Source of the DNA: Burkholderiales bacterium
Lineage (GTDB): Bacteria > Pseudomonadota > Gammaproteobacteria > Burkholderiales > Burkholderiaceae_C
Assembly: GCA_016000195.1 (NCBI GenBank)
Contig: JAECRO010000023.1
Span: 1 to 43,659, forward strand
Length of the DNA: 43,659 nt
Direction: 5' to 3'
Position numbers and translations under genes: made by a program. This document shows, piece by piece, positions 1-7,402 of the stretch (position 1 is the first letter of the stretch; every line of letters starts with the position of its first letter). The notes under the pieces are model-generated. The model worked only from the letters and a program-made list of their open reading frames with translations, was not told where the DNA came from and searched no databases.

Positions 1-83
1 GTTTTTAAGTAATTCTGACCAACTTTTACCCTAACTTCGACAGGCTCCTAGTGGTGGATTCAATGGATAAAAAATGGTGCTCC

Positions 84-240
84 AGCCTGCCAAAGTTTCG
101 CGCAGCCCCTGAGAAACCCGATTTTCAGGCATCAAACAGGCCGCTAGCCCAATAGATACAGGCGTAAGAAGCTACTAAATTTATAGCGATATTCTGGCGC
201 TTTGCACTGGCCCGAAACCGGGCGCGGGCGCTCAAGCCTG
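84..240. repeat. Direct repeat copy 1 (~150 bp)
   Basis: This block recurs at 4017-4167 in the same orientation with roughly 90% identity by eye. The main difference is a 6 bp insertion (gcgggc region) near 221-230 here. It includes the string taagaagctactaaatt, which resembles other short dispersed repeats in this window. Bases 1-83 upstream show no recognisable gene. The two copies bracket the toxin-antitoxin, nuclease and IS66 genes. Confidence 0.75.
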
Positions 241-365
241 CTCGGTTCTTGCCTATCAAGGCGGCGATCTTGCCCCTGACTTCGGCTGGTTCAGTTGCTG
301 ACACCTGGCCTTTCAGGCGCGCCTTGCGGGTGACCCAGTCCAGATTTTTGGCAATCGGGGTCAGA
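241..365 (-). other. Possible coding remnant next to the repeat
   Basis: On the minus strand this stretch reads as a basic, protein-like segment (including LDWVTRKARLKGQ and IAALIGKNRAG) with no start codon. It has an in-frame stop just upstream and runs into repeat copy 1, where it stops near 125. I do not recognise the family. It may be the tail of a gene truncated when the repeat or toxin-antitoxin module arrived, or it may be chance. Confidence 0.25.
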
Positions 366-389
366 CTCTAATCAGGTGTTTTTCATCAC

Positions 390-410
390 TGGTCTACAAT
401 CTGGTCTACA
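390..410 (+). promoter_or_regulatory. Tandem TGGTCTACA repeats upstream of antitoxin
   Basis: The 9-mer TGGTCTACA occurs at 390-398 and 402-410, 12 bp apart, ending 18 bp before the antitoxin ATG. The first copy overlaps a TACAAT hexamer (395-400) that could serve as a -10 element; no convincing -35 is visible. Antitoxins of the Phd/YefM family commonly autoregulate by binding short repeats in this position, so an operator is plausible by inference. Confidence 0.4.
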
Positions 411-428
411 TCAAATGCAGGCCACCCA

Positions 429-677
429 ATGCAGCTTCAAACCATAGGTTCCTACGAAACCAAAACCCATTTGGCGGATTTGTTGCGCCGGGTGCGTGAT
501 GGGCAGGGTTTCACCATCACTCAGCGCGGCGAGCCCGTGGCTGACCTGGTGCCTGCGGGCGCCAGCGTGCGCCGTGCCGGCACGCTGGCGGCAGTGCGTA
601 TGCGAGCCTTGATGCACGAGGCGCCACCGCTGGAAGCCCTTGACCTCAAAACCCTGATGGAAACGGGCCGCGACTGA
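429..677 (+). CDS. Phd/YefM-family antitoxin
   Basis: The 82-residue product fits the Phd/YefM antitoxin family. Its N-terminal half has the expected pattern: a first strand (QTIGSYETKTHLADLL), a helix, then VRDGQGFTITQRGEPVADLVP, the 'I..rG.pvA.lvp' hallmark of the DNA-binding fold. The C-terminal ~35 residues would be the flexible toxin-binding segment. It should neutralise the PIN toxin downstream and repress its own operon. The stop overlaps the toxin start by one base (TGATG), so translation is probably coupled. No strong Shine-Dalgarno sequence is seen before the ATG at 429. The tandem repeats at 390-410 are a candidate operator. Confidence 0.85.
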   Translation: MQLQTIGSYETKTHLADLLRRVRDGQGFTITQRGEPVADLVPAGASVRRAGTLAAVRMRALMHEAPPLEALDLKTLMETGRD

Positions 678-1099
678 TGCGGTTTGTGCTGGACAACTCG
701 GTGGTCATGCGCTGGCTGCTCAATGACGGCAGCGAGGAACGGCGGGCCTATGCCTCCAGGGTGCTGGAGCTGCTGACCCAGGACACTGGCGAGGCACTGG
801 TTCCCGGCATCTGGTCCCTGGAAGTTGCCAACATGCTCGTCAAAGCCCAGGCCAGGGGTTTGGTGTCAGAGGCGCGTGCAAGCGCCTTCATTGGCTTGCT
901 CGCAGAGATGGCCATCACTCTGGACGCCAGCACAGCCGCACGGGCTTTGGGCGATACCTTGCAATTGGCGCGGCGCTTCAAGCTGTCGTCTTACGATGCG
1001 GCTTATCTCGAATTGGCATTGCGTGAAGGCCTGCCTCTGGCAACGCTGGATGCTGATTTACAAAGCGCGATGGTGCAGGTCGGCGGCGCCTTGGTGTGA
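677..1099 (+). CDS. VapC-family PIN-domain toxin
   Basis: The 140-residue protein is a PIN-domain ribonuclease, the toxin of a type II toxin-antitoxin pair. Candidate metal-binding acidic residues are visible in the usual places: D6 (VLDNSVV), E49 (SLEVANML), D107 (SSYDAAYLELA) and D125/D127 (ATLDADL). VapC toxins cleave RNA, often tRNA or rRNA; the target here cannot be predicted. The start overlaps the antitoxin stop (TGATG). Length is normal for the family and no lesion is seen. A GC hairpin (GGCGGG/CCCGCC, about 1149-1162) follows but lacks a T-run. Confidence 0.85.
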   Translation: MRFVLDNSVVMRWLLNDGSEERRAYASRVLELLTQDTGEALVPGIWSLEVANMLVKAQARGLVSEARASAFIGLLAEMAITLDASTAARALGDTLQLARRFKLSSYDAAYLELALREGLPLATLDADLQSAMVQVGGALV

Positions 1100-1196
1100 G
1101 CAGCGAAGGGCCGGTGTCAGGTCTTGCATTGCCATATCCTGCGCGATGGCGGGCTCCCGCCGTAAATCAACGTCAAGTCAAACGCTAGGCCCGTAT

Positions 1197-2282
1197 CTAT
1201 TGGCCTAGCGGTCGATTAGATGCTTCCACAACGCCCAACAACTCCGTGTCAGGCAGTTCGGCCAGCTCAGCCTCAATCTCCGCAATGCTTGGCAAGCTCT
1301 TCTCCAGGGCCTCTGGCAAATCGCGCAACAACTGGTACTCAGCCACGCCAATGGGTTTGTCGATACCGGACAATGCATACTCAGCCACCAGCCGGTTTTG
1401 CTGCTTGCACAGCAACAGGCCGATGGTGGGTTTGTCGTCGGGGGCCTTGACTTGCGCGTCAATGGCCGCAAGATAAAAGTTAAGTTGGCCGGCGTGTTCG
1501 GGCTTGAAAGCAGTGGCCTTTAGCTCGACCACCACGTAGCACTTCAGGCGTGTGTGATAAAAAAGCAAGTCGATAAAAAATTCGTCGCCCGCCACCTCCA
1601 GCCGAAACTGCCGCCCTACAAATGCGAAGCCAGCGCCCAGTTCCAGCAGAAAACGGGTGATGTGGCGGATCAGACCGTTTTCAATCTCGCGCTCGTGCGC
1701 GTCGTCGCCCAGACCGAGAAAGTCGAACAGATAGGGGTCTTTCAGCGCCTCGTGCGCCAGCGCCGAATCGGGCGCGGGCAAGCGCGCTGCAAAGTTGGTC
1801 ACGGCACCGCCCTGACGCTGCTGCAACCGGTTCTTGATGTGCAGCGCCAGCGTGGTGCGCGACCAGCCGTGCTGCACAGCTTGCGCCGAATACCATTCGC
1901 GGTCGGAGGCGTTGCCCAGCTGGGTCAGCAAGGTCACGACATGGAACCACGGCAATTGGGCAGCAGGCTGCTGCCCAAATTGGCCATCCGGGCAATGCTC
2001 GGCAAAAAAGGCCATGTATTTCAGGTTGCGGGTCGAAAAACCGCGCATGTCCGGAAAAGCACCTTTCAGGTCACGCGCCAGCCGGTCAATCACCTTGGCG
2101 CCCCAGCCCTGCGTTTGCTGCCGCTGCAAAATGTCGTGCCCGATGCGGCCATAAAGCTGCACCAACTCGGCATTGACGGCCAGCGATGCGCGCTGCCGGG
2201 CTTGAGCGATTTGACCTTTGAGTTGCGCCAGCCAGTCTGCATAGCCTTCAGGCAAGGCCAATGACGTTTTATCGGTGTTCAT
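1197..2282 (-). CDS. DUF1016 PD-(D/E)XK nuclease-like protein (YhcG family)
   Basis: The 361-residue protein matches the YhcG/DUF1016 family. The N-terminal region (about 15-180) is the helical DUF1016_N domain with the typical 'LVQLYGRIGHDILQRQ' and 'FSTRNLKYM' segments. The C-terminal region (about 200-340) is a PD-(D/E)XK nuclease fold, with E in REIENGLI, D in FFIDLLFYH and the ELK motif in VVVELKATAF. Members are often found in mobile regions or beside restriction systems; the function is not settled. I chose the ATG at 2282 (MNTDKTS) because the reading frame upstream to 2375 lacks family-like sequence. It is convergent with vapC and lies beside IS66, so it is probably part of the same accessory cassette. 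Confidence 0.8.
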   Translation of the reverse strand: MNTDKTSLALPEGYADWLAQLKGQIAQARQRASLAVNAELVQLYGRIGHDILQRQQTQGWGAKVIDRLARDLKGAFPDMRGFSTRNLKYMAFFAEHCPDGQFGQQPAAQLPWFHVVTLLTQLGNASDREWYSAQAVQHGWSRTTLALHIKNRLQQRQGGAVTNFAARLPAPDSALAHEALKDPYLFDFLGLGDDAHEREIENGLIRHITRFLLELGAGFAFVGRQFRLEVAGDEFFIDLLFYHTRLKCYVVVELKATAFKPEHAGQLNFYLAAIDAQVKAPDDKPTIGLLLCKQQNRLVAEYALSGIDKPIGVAEYQLLRDLPEALEKSLPSIAEIEAELAELPDTELLGVVEASNRPLGQ

Positions 2283-2440
2283 GCGGTGACGGTCTTTAGT
2301 CTGAGGTGTTGGGCTTGTTCTGCAAATTATCCGGGGAAGGCACGGGGCAGGTCTCCATCTTGCATAGTCGGCCAAGAAGATGCTACAGTTTTAATAGCTT
2401 CTCATGGCTGTATCTATTGAGCTGGCTGGCGATTTAATGC

Positions 2441-2448
2441 ATGAAAAG
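2441..2448. repeat. IS66 target-site duplication, left copy
   Basis: The octamer ATGAAAAG directly abuts the left end of the IS element and is repeated exactly at 3999-4006. An 8 bp duplication is characteristic of IS66-family insertion. Removing the element and one copy restores a continuous sequence running into repeat copy 2. Confidence 0.9.
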
Positions 2449-3998
2449 GTAACTACTAACCCCCAAGCCCAGCTCAAACCGCAAAGTCAGGCTTCAGGGG
2501 CTGGCCGTCAAAGACGCTGACCAGGCAGTCAAACAAGTTGACGCACTGCTTGCGCATGGTCTGCAGATACGAGCGGATGGCAAAAAACGTCCTGGCCCCC
2601 TCATCGGTGCGAAAGCAGCCCGAGACCTTCTGGCGTACCTTGCTCATTCTGAGCGCCTGCTCGGCCAGGTTGTTGGTGAACGGCGCCCCCACATCGGTGG
2701 CAAAACGCCAGACATCATCCTTGTACTGGCGCAGGCGCGCCAGAAGGTTGAATTGCGTGCTCTGCTTGTGTTTGCCGCGCTTGCGGGTAAACGAATCGCC
2801 GGGCTCCTGGCGCGGATTGAGCCGCTCGCCCCTGCCGAGCAGCGCCAGCCACTGGCCCTCAAACCACTGCAGGCGTTCTGGCGGCAATGGCCCGCCCCGT
2901 GCATCGACTTCCCTTTTGGCCTGCAGCAGCGTGTCCATCATCTCCCCGGCCCAGCCGTCAAAGGCCTTCTCGTTCAGGCTGTCGTGCACGTACACCAGCT
3001 CGCGCAGGTGGTGCGCATTGCACAGGCTGTGCGCGCAGCCCAGCTGCTTGTAGCTCTGCAGCCCGTCATGCACCAGCGTGCCCTTGAACGGGGGCAGCAG
3101 GCCGATTTCCTCAATAGCCAGCATGCCGCGTTTGGGGTGATGCTCCAGATAGCTCAGGCTGGGCGTGACGGCGCAGTGCAGCCACTCCAGATGGCCCTGG
3201 ATGCGAATGCCGGTCTCGTCCGCGCACACCACCGGCGCGGCTTGCACGGCCTGGCCTATTTGCTGGTAGATGGGCTGCAGGACTTCGGCAGCCTCGTGGG
3301 TGAAGGCCAGCACGCTGGTCTCGGACACCGCCACGCCAAAGGTATCGGCCATGAATTCACGGGTACGCGCCAGCGGCACAAACTGCTGCTGGTTCAGGTT
3401 CACGCAGACCGCCTTGAGACGGGGTCCGTATTGCACGGGGGCGATGACATCGGCAGGAAAGACGCCCCCATGCACCGCCCCACAGGTGCAGGTGGAGCGC
3501 ATGCGCCGGTGCTCGATGACCTGCGCGCGCAGCACGGGCAGCTCCAGCACCTGGCGGCGCTCGACTACCTGGTGATCAACCAGCAGGCCGCAGCAGGCGC
3601 TGCACTGGGCGGGGCCGAAGTGTTCGATGACCACATCGACCGCTTCGCTTTGCTTGAGGGTGTTGCCCGGGTGGCCCTTGGGCGCGCCGATGGGGCGCTG
3701 CCCTGGCACGCGAAGGGACTTGGGGGCCGGTTTGCTCAGGCCGTCGCTCGACGGTGGTTTGCTGGAGTTGGTGCTGTTCTTGCCCAGGCGCGCCTGCAGT
3801 TCAAGGATTTGTTGCTGCAGTTGGGTGATGTGCAGGCTGTGCGTCTGCAGCATCACTTTTTGCTGCGCCAGCAAGGCTTGAACCTGCCCCTGCAACTGGG
3901 CGTTTTGCGCCAGCACCTGGCTGTAGCTGGGCGGGCATTGGGCTGTTTGGGGGTCTTGCACGGCCTCTATTGTCGCTTGGGGGGGGGTTAGTAGTTAC
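2449..3998 (-). mobile_element. Complete IS66-family insertion sequence, single-transposase type
   Basis: The element is 1,550 bp. Its ends are perfect 16 bp inverted repeats: GTAACTACTAACCCCC at 2449-2464 and the complement at 3983-3998, starting with the GTAA typical of IS66. Identical 8 bp direct repeats (ATGAAAAG) flank it. It carries only the large transposase gene and lacks the tnpA and tnpB accessory genes of classical IS66, which suggests the ISBst12-like subgroup. Perfect ends, intact target duplication and an undamaged transposase indicate recent, possibly active insertion. Confidence 0.9.
2474..3961 (-). CDS. tnpC: IS66-family transposase (TnpC)
   Basis: The 495-residue product is a full-length IS66 transposase. 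Residues about 12-60 form a leucine-rich coiled coil (LQGQVQALLAQQ, LQQQILELQARLG), followed by the hallmark NSSKPPSSDG. A Cys-rich zinc-binding segment follows (CSACCGLLVD and CTCGAVH). The DDE catalytic region includes VCADETG and LVHDGLQSY. The C-terminal family signature is NNLAEQALRMSKVRQKVSG. The first codon appears to be GTG at 3961; no better in-frame ATG lies between it and the terminal repeat. It catalyses transposition of the surrounding element. Confidence 0.95.
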   Translation of the reverse strand: MQDPQTAQCPPSYSQVLAQNAQLQGQVQALLAQQKVMLQTHSLHITQLQQQILELQARLGKNSTNSSKPPSSDGLSKPAPKSLRVPGQRPIGAPKGHPGNTLKQSEAVDVVIEHFGPAQCSACCGLLVDHQVVERRQVLELPVLRAQVIEHRRMRSTCTCGAVHGGVFPADVIAPVQYGPRLKAVCVNLNQQQFVPLARTREFMADTFGVAVSETSVLAFTHEAAEVLQPIYQQIGQAVQAAPVVCADETGIRIQGHLEWLHCAVTPSLSYLEHHPKRGMLAIEEIGLLPPFKGTLVHDGLQSYKQLGCAHSLCNAHHLRELVYVHDSLNEKAFDGWAGEMMDTLLQAKREVDARGGPLPPERLQWFEGQWLALLGRGERLNPRQEPGDSFTRKRGKHKQSTQFNLLARLRQYKDDVWRFATDVGAPFTNNLAEQALRMSKVRQKVSGCFRTDEGARTFFAIRSYLQTMRKQCVNLFDCLVSVFDGQPLKPDFAV

Positions 3999-4006
3999 AT
4001 GAAAAG
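3999..4006. repeat. IS66 target-site duplication, right copy
   Basis: Exact copy of the octamer ATGAAAAG at 2441-2448, immediately outside the right terminal inverted repeat. Confidence 0.9.
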
Positions 4007-4016
4007 AGGCCGCTAC

Positions 4017-4167
4017 AGCCTGCCAAAGTTTCGCGCAGCCCCTGAAAAACCCGATTTTCAGGCATTAAACAGGCCGCTAACCCAATAGCTATTAGTGTAA
4101 GAAGCTACTAAATTAATAGCGGTATCCTGGCACTTTGCGCTTGCCCGAAACCGGGCGCTCAAGCCTG
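4017..4167. repeat. Direct repeat copy 2 (~150 bp)
   Basis: Second copy of the block at 84-240, same orientation, with about 14 substitutions and a 6 bp deletion by eye. It ends about 20 bp before the stop codon of the DUF4143 ATPase gene and begins 10 bp after the IS66 target duplication. The IS element therefore landed at the edge of this repeat. Confidence 0.75.
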
Positions 4168-4188
4168 GGAATGATTGGCGGCGGCTCA

Positions 4189-5358
4189 TCACAGCGTTTT
4201 CGTGGCCAGCTCCCGGCACAAGGCCTGCAGCGGCACTGCATGCACATCATTGCCCAGCGGAAACGATTCGCTACCCGGATAAACCACCAGTTTGCGCGCA
4301 GGCGACAAATCTTCGCAGGCGGCATGAAAGCCGCGTTCCACCTTGGGGCTCAAGGAGCGCTTGACCTCGATGGCCCAGAGTTCGCCACCCGGCCACGCCA
4401 GCAGCAAATCAACCTCGGCGCCGCCGCTGGTGCGGTAGAAATAGCCCTGCACACTGGCTGGCGCGCAGCTCAGCAGGTTGTCAACCACAAAACCTTCCCA
4501 GCTGGCGCCAACGACCGGGTGGGACAGCAGGGTTTCTCTGCTTTCAATGTCCAGCAGGGCATGCACCAGCCCGCTGTCGCGAACATAGACCTTGGGTGAC
4601 TTGACGAGGCGTTTGCCGATATTGGCGTGCCAGGGCGGCAGGCGGCGCACCAGTAGCAGCGCGCACAAAAGATCGATATAGCGCTGCGCCGTTTTTGCAT
4701 CGACGCCCAGATTGCCTGCAAGCTGGGCCACGTTGAGCAGGCCTCCTTGGTGATGCGCCAGCATGGTCCAGAAGCGGCGCAGCGTTTCGGCGGCGATGCG
4801 CGGGCCGAACTGGGGAATGTCGCGCTCCAGGTAGGCGCGGATGAAGTTTTGCCGCCATCGCAGGCTGCGCGAGTCGTTGGGCGCGGTAAAGCTCTCCGGG
4901 AAACCTCCGCGCAGCCAGAGTGCATCCCCACGGTCCGGGCCGGTTTCCAGAATGTTGAGCGGCCCCAGTTCAAGATAGGCAATGCGACCAGCCAGCGTCT
5001 CGCCCGATTGCTGCAACAAGTCGAGCGAGGCAGAGCCCAGCAGCAGGTACTGGCCAGCCCGCTTGCCACTGCGCCGTGCCTGATCAATCAGCCCGCGCAG
5101 CACGGGGAAAAGGCCGGGCGCACGGTGAACCTCGTCGAGAATGACCAGCTTGTCCAGGTGATCGGCAAGATACAGCTCTGGCTGCGCAAGCTTGGCGCGG
5201 TCGCGCTCGGATTCAAGGTCAAGGTAAATGCTGCGGATGGAGCGGGCCGCCTCCAGCGCGAGTGTGGTTTTTCCGACCTGGCGCGGCCCCAGCAGGGCAA
5301 CGGCTGGTGAATGCTGAAGTTCGTCTGTCAGCCGGACAAGAAGGTGGCGAGAAAACAT
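4189..5358 (-). CDS. AAA ATPase with C-terminal DUF4143 domain
   Basis: The ~389-residue protein has a Walker A motif (ALLGPRQVGKTTLAL) near its N-terminus and a Walker B (LVILDEVHRAPG) about 60 residues later. A sensor-like SAS segment (LLLGSASLDLL) follows. The C-terminal DUF4143 region has a nuclease-like core (FVVDNLL, YFYRTSGGAEVDLLL, LWAIEVKRS). The family is widespread in bacteria and archaea, often in accessory DNA; its role is not established. I prefer the ATG at 5358 (MFSRHLL) over in-frame starts at 5385 and 5406, because an inverted repeat that could be the promoter or operator lies at 5360-5395. Neither start has a clear ribosome binding site. Confidence 0.8.
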   Translation of the reverse strand: MFSRHLLVRLTDELQHSPAVALLGPRQVGKTTLALEAARSIRSIYLDLESERDRAKLAQPELYLADHLDKLVILDEVHRAPGLFPVLRGLIDQARRSGKRAGQYLLLGSASLDLLQQSGETLAGRIAYLELGPLNILETGPDRGDALWLRGGFPESFTAPNDSRSLRWRQNFIRAYLERDIPQFGPRIAAETLRRFWTMLAHHQGGLLNVAQLAGNLGVDAKTAQRYIDLLCALLLVRRLPPWHANIGKRLVKSPKVYVRDSGLVHALLDIESRETLLSHPVVGASWEGFVVDNLLSCAPASVQGYFYRTSGGAEVDLLLAWPGGELWAIEVKRSLSPKVERGFHAACEDLSPARKLVVYPGSESFPLGNDVHAVPLQALCRELATKTL

Positions 5359-5359
5359 T

Positions 5360-5395
5360 ATTGCAATTATGGAGTTTAATTCCATGATTTGCAAT
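5360..5395. promoter_or_regulatory. Inverted repeat at the start of the DUF4143 ATPase gene
   Basis: ATTGCAATTATGGA (5360-5373) pairs with TTCCATGATTTGCAAT (5380-5395) with small mismatches around a 6 bp centre. It abuts the preferred start codon of the minus-strand ATPase gene and is AT-rich in a GC-rich context. This suggests an operator or promoter dyad. Bases 5396-5631, up to lemA, hold no other recognisable gene. Confidence 0.35.
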
Positions 5396-5631
5396 GATAA
5401 ATTCATGGATTTATTGCCCTGGACGACACCGGCCGCACGGCCTTTCTTTTGTCTTTCCTGAAGGTGCAGGCTGGAACCCTGGATTTCTGTCCGGATGCAG
5501 TGCTACCGATCAGCTTCGAATGTTGTGCGGAAGCCGTCAAATTCCAGTTAACCTTGCCGCAGACTCAGGCCAAGCTGTCAGAAAAATGCGGAGTTTCATG
5601 GTGAAATTCCCACACTTCCAGGAAATTTTTC

Positions 5632-6225
5632 ATGTCATTGCAAACGATTGTTCTTTTTACCCTGCTCGCCATGCTCATCTTCTGGGCCGTGGGCGCCTAC
5701 AACCGGCTGGTGCGCCTTAAAAACATCATTGCCAATGCGTTTGGCCAGATTGATGTCCAGCTCAAGCGCCGCTATGACCTGATTCCCAACCTGGTGGAGG
5801 CTGCCAAGAAATACCTGCAGCACGAGCAAGCCACGCTGGAGGCGGTGATTGCCGCCCGCAACCAGGCGCGCAGCGCCAGCGACACGGTTCGCAGCCGCCC
5901 CGGCAAGGCCGATGCCGTGATCGCGCTGGCGGCGGCCGAGCAGATGCTGGACAGCAGCCTGGGGCGTCTTTTTGCGCTGGCCGAGGCCTATCCCGACCTG
6001 AAGGCCGACCAGACCATTCGCGAACTCAGCGAAGAACTCACCAGCACCGAGAACAAGGTCGGCTTTGCCCGCCAGGCCTACAACGACGCCGTACTCGACT
6101 ACAACAATGCGCAAGGCCAGTTTCCGGCGCTGCTGATTGCCCGCGTGTTCGGTTTTGCGCCCTCGGCGATGCTGAAGGCCACCGAGAGCGCCGCCGAGCG
6201 CCAGGCGGTCCGCATCCAGATGTGA
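5632..6225 (+). CDS. lemA: LemA family protein
   Basis: The 197-residue protein has one N-terminal membrane segment (about 4-22, IVLFTLLAMLIFWAVGAYN). A mostly helical domain follows, with the LemA signature 'NRLVRLKNIIANAFGQIDVQLKRRYDLIPNLVE' and, later, 'ELSEELTSTENKVGFARQAYNDAVLDYN'. LemA proteins are membrane-anchored and of uncertain function. They are very often encoded beside M48 peptidases or TPM-domain proteins, as here. An AGGA ribosome binding site lies about 9 bases before the ATG. The M48 gene follows after 12 bases and is probably co-transcribed. Confidence 0.92.
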   Translation: MSLQTIVLFTLLAMLIFWAVGAYNRLVRLKNIIANAFGQIDVQLKRRYDLIPNLVEAAKKYLQHEQATLEAVIAARNQARSASDTVRSRPGKADAVIALAAAEQMLDSSLGRLFALAEAYPDLKADQTIRELSEELTSTENKVGFARQAYNDAVLDYNNAQGQFPALLIARVFGFAPSAMLKATESAAERQAVRIQM

Positions 6226-6237
6226 TGCACTGGCGTT

Positions 6238-7257
6238 ATGCGTTTTTTTGAACACCAGGAAAAAGCCCGCGCCCAGACCTTGCGCCTGCTGCTGCTGTTT
6301 GGCCTGACGGTGATCGCGCTGGTGCTGGCCGTCAATGGGGCGCTGGCGTTGAGCTGGCGCGTGCTGATGCCCCATTTTTTAGCTTATCCGGCCTATTTTT
6401 TCAGTGTCAATACCGGCGTGACGCTGCTGTTCGTGCTGGGCGGCTGGTGGCTTGAAACCTCGGTGCTTGAAGGCGGCGGCGCGGCGCTGGCGCGTCAGGC
6501 GGGCGCGCGCGAAGCCTGGCCGGCCAGCCGCGAGGCCGAGCAGCGCCTGTGCAACATCGTCCATGAGCTGGCGATTGCCGCCAGCATGCGGCCGCCGCAA
6601 GCGATGGTGCTGCCGCGCGAGGACAGCATCAACGCCTTTGCCGCCGGCTGGGACGAGGATGACGCCATCGTGGCGGTGACGCAGGGCGCGCTCGACCGCC
6701 TGAGCCGCGATGAATTGCAGGGCCTGCTGGCCCATGAGTTCAGCCATCTGCGCGAAGGCGACACCCGGCTGAACATGCGGCTGGCGGGCATGGTGTGCGG
6801 GCTGGAGATGATTTTCAACCTGGGCCGCGGCATGTGCGAGGGCGATGAGCACGGGCGCCGCTCCTTTCTGGCCCTGCCGGGGTTCGCCATCATGGCCACC
6901 GGCTTGCTGGGCTGGCTGGCGGGCCGGGTGCTGAAGGCCGCCGTCTCGCGCCAGCGTGAATTCCTGGCCGATGCGCGCGCGGTGCAGTTCACCCGCAGCA
7001 AGGACGGGCTGGGCGGCGTGCTGCGCAAGGTGGCGGGCGAGCGGGCGAGGGCGGCGGGCCATTCGGGCGCCGCAGCGCATCAGCTGCACCCGGCGGTGCA
7101 TCACATGCTGCTGGTCAGCGATGTGGCCCGGGCGCGCTGGTTTGCCAGCCATCCGCCGCTGGTCGAGCGCATCCGCCGCATTTACGGCCGGCCCATGGCG
7201 GCGCTGTCCGCCGAGCGCGACGAGTATGCCCCGACGCGGCCGGACGCCCTGTTTTAG
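6238..7257 (+). CDS. M48-family (HtpX-like) membrane zinc metalloprotease
   Basis: The 339-residue protein has two N-terminal membrane segments (about 15-40 and 50-71) and a peptidase domain. The zinc motif HEFSH is at 166-170, with the third ligand in the downstream REFLADARAV segment. A further hydrophobic stretch (ALPGFAIMATGLLGWLAG) precedes that ligand. The C-terminus carries the family's HPPLVERIRRIYG motif. HtpX-type proteases degrade damaged membrane proteins. It differs from canonical HtpX in arrangement and belongs to the LemA-associated branch, so I give no gene symbol. It probably forms an operon with lemA. About 145 bases with GC-rich hairpins separate it from rsmB. Confidence 0.9.
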   Translation: MRFFEHQEKARAQTLRLLLLFGLTVIALVLAVNGALALSWRVLMPHFLAYPAYFFSVNTGVTLLFVLGGWWLETSVLEGGGAALARQAGAREAWPASREAEQRLCNIVHELAIAASMRPPQAMVLPREDSINAFAAGWDEDDAIVAVTQGALDRLSRDELQGLLAHEFSHLREGDTRLNMRLAGMVCGLEMIFNLGRGMCEGDEHGRRSFLALPGFAIMATGLLGWLAGRVLKAAVSRQREFLADARAVQFTRSKDGLGGVLRKVAGERARAAGHSGAAAHQLHPAVHHMLLVSDVARARWFASHPPLVERIRRIYGRPMAALSAERDEYAPTRPDALF

Positions 7258-7402
7258 GCGGGCAGGAAACTGCGGCGGCGATGCAGGGGATGGGCGTCTT
7301 GGGTGCCGGGGCCGGGACTGGTCTAATAGGCAAACACCCCCGTCCGCGTCTGGACGGGTTTACGCTGGCCGGTGCAAGGCCGGCCCTGATCAAACCGAAG
7401 CA

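Noticed and set aside
2753..3991. 412-codon plus-strand frame opposite the IS66 transposase
   Set aside because: Antisense shadow; it even crosses the IS end.
5432..5455. GGCCG-CA-CGGCC hairpin with TTTCTTTT as a terminator
   Set aside because: The loop is too short for the full stem and no plus-strand gene lies upstream to terminate.
6956..7402. Upstream extension of rsmB into the M48 gene
   Set aside because: Residues before the ATG at 7403 do not resemble RsmB and lie in another frame of the protease gene.
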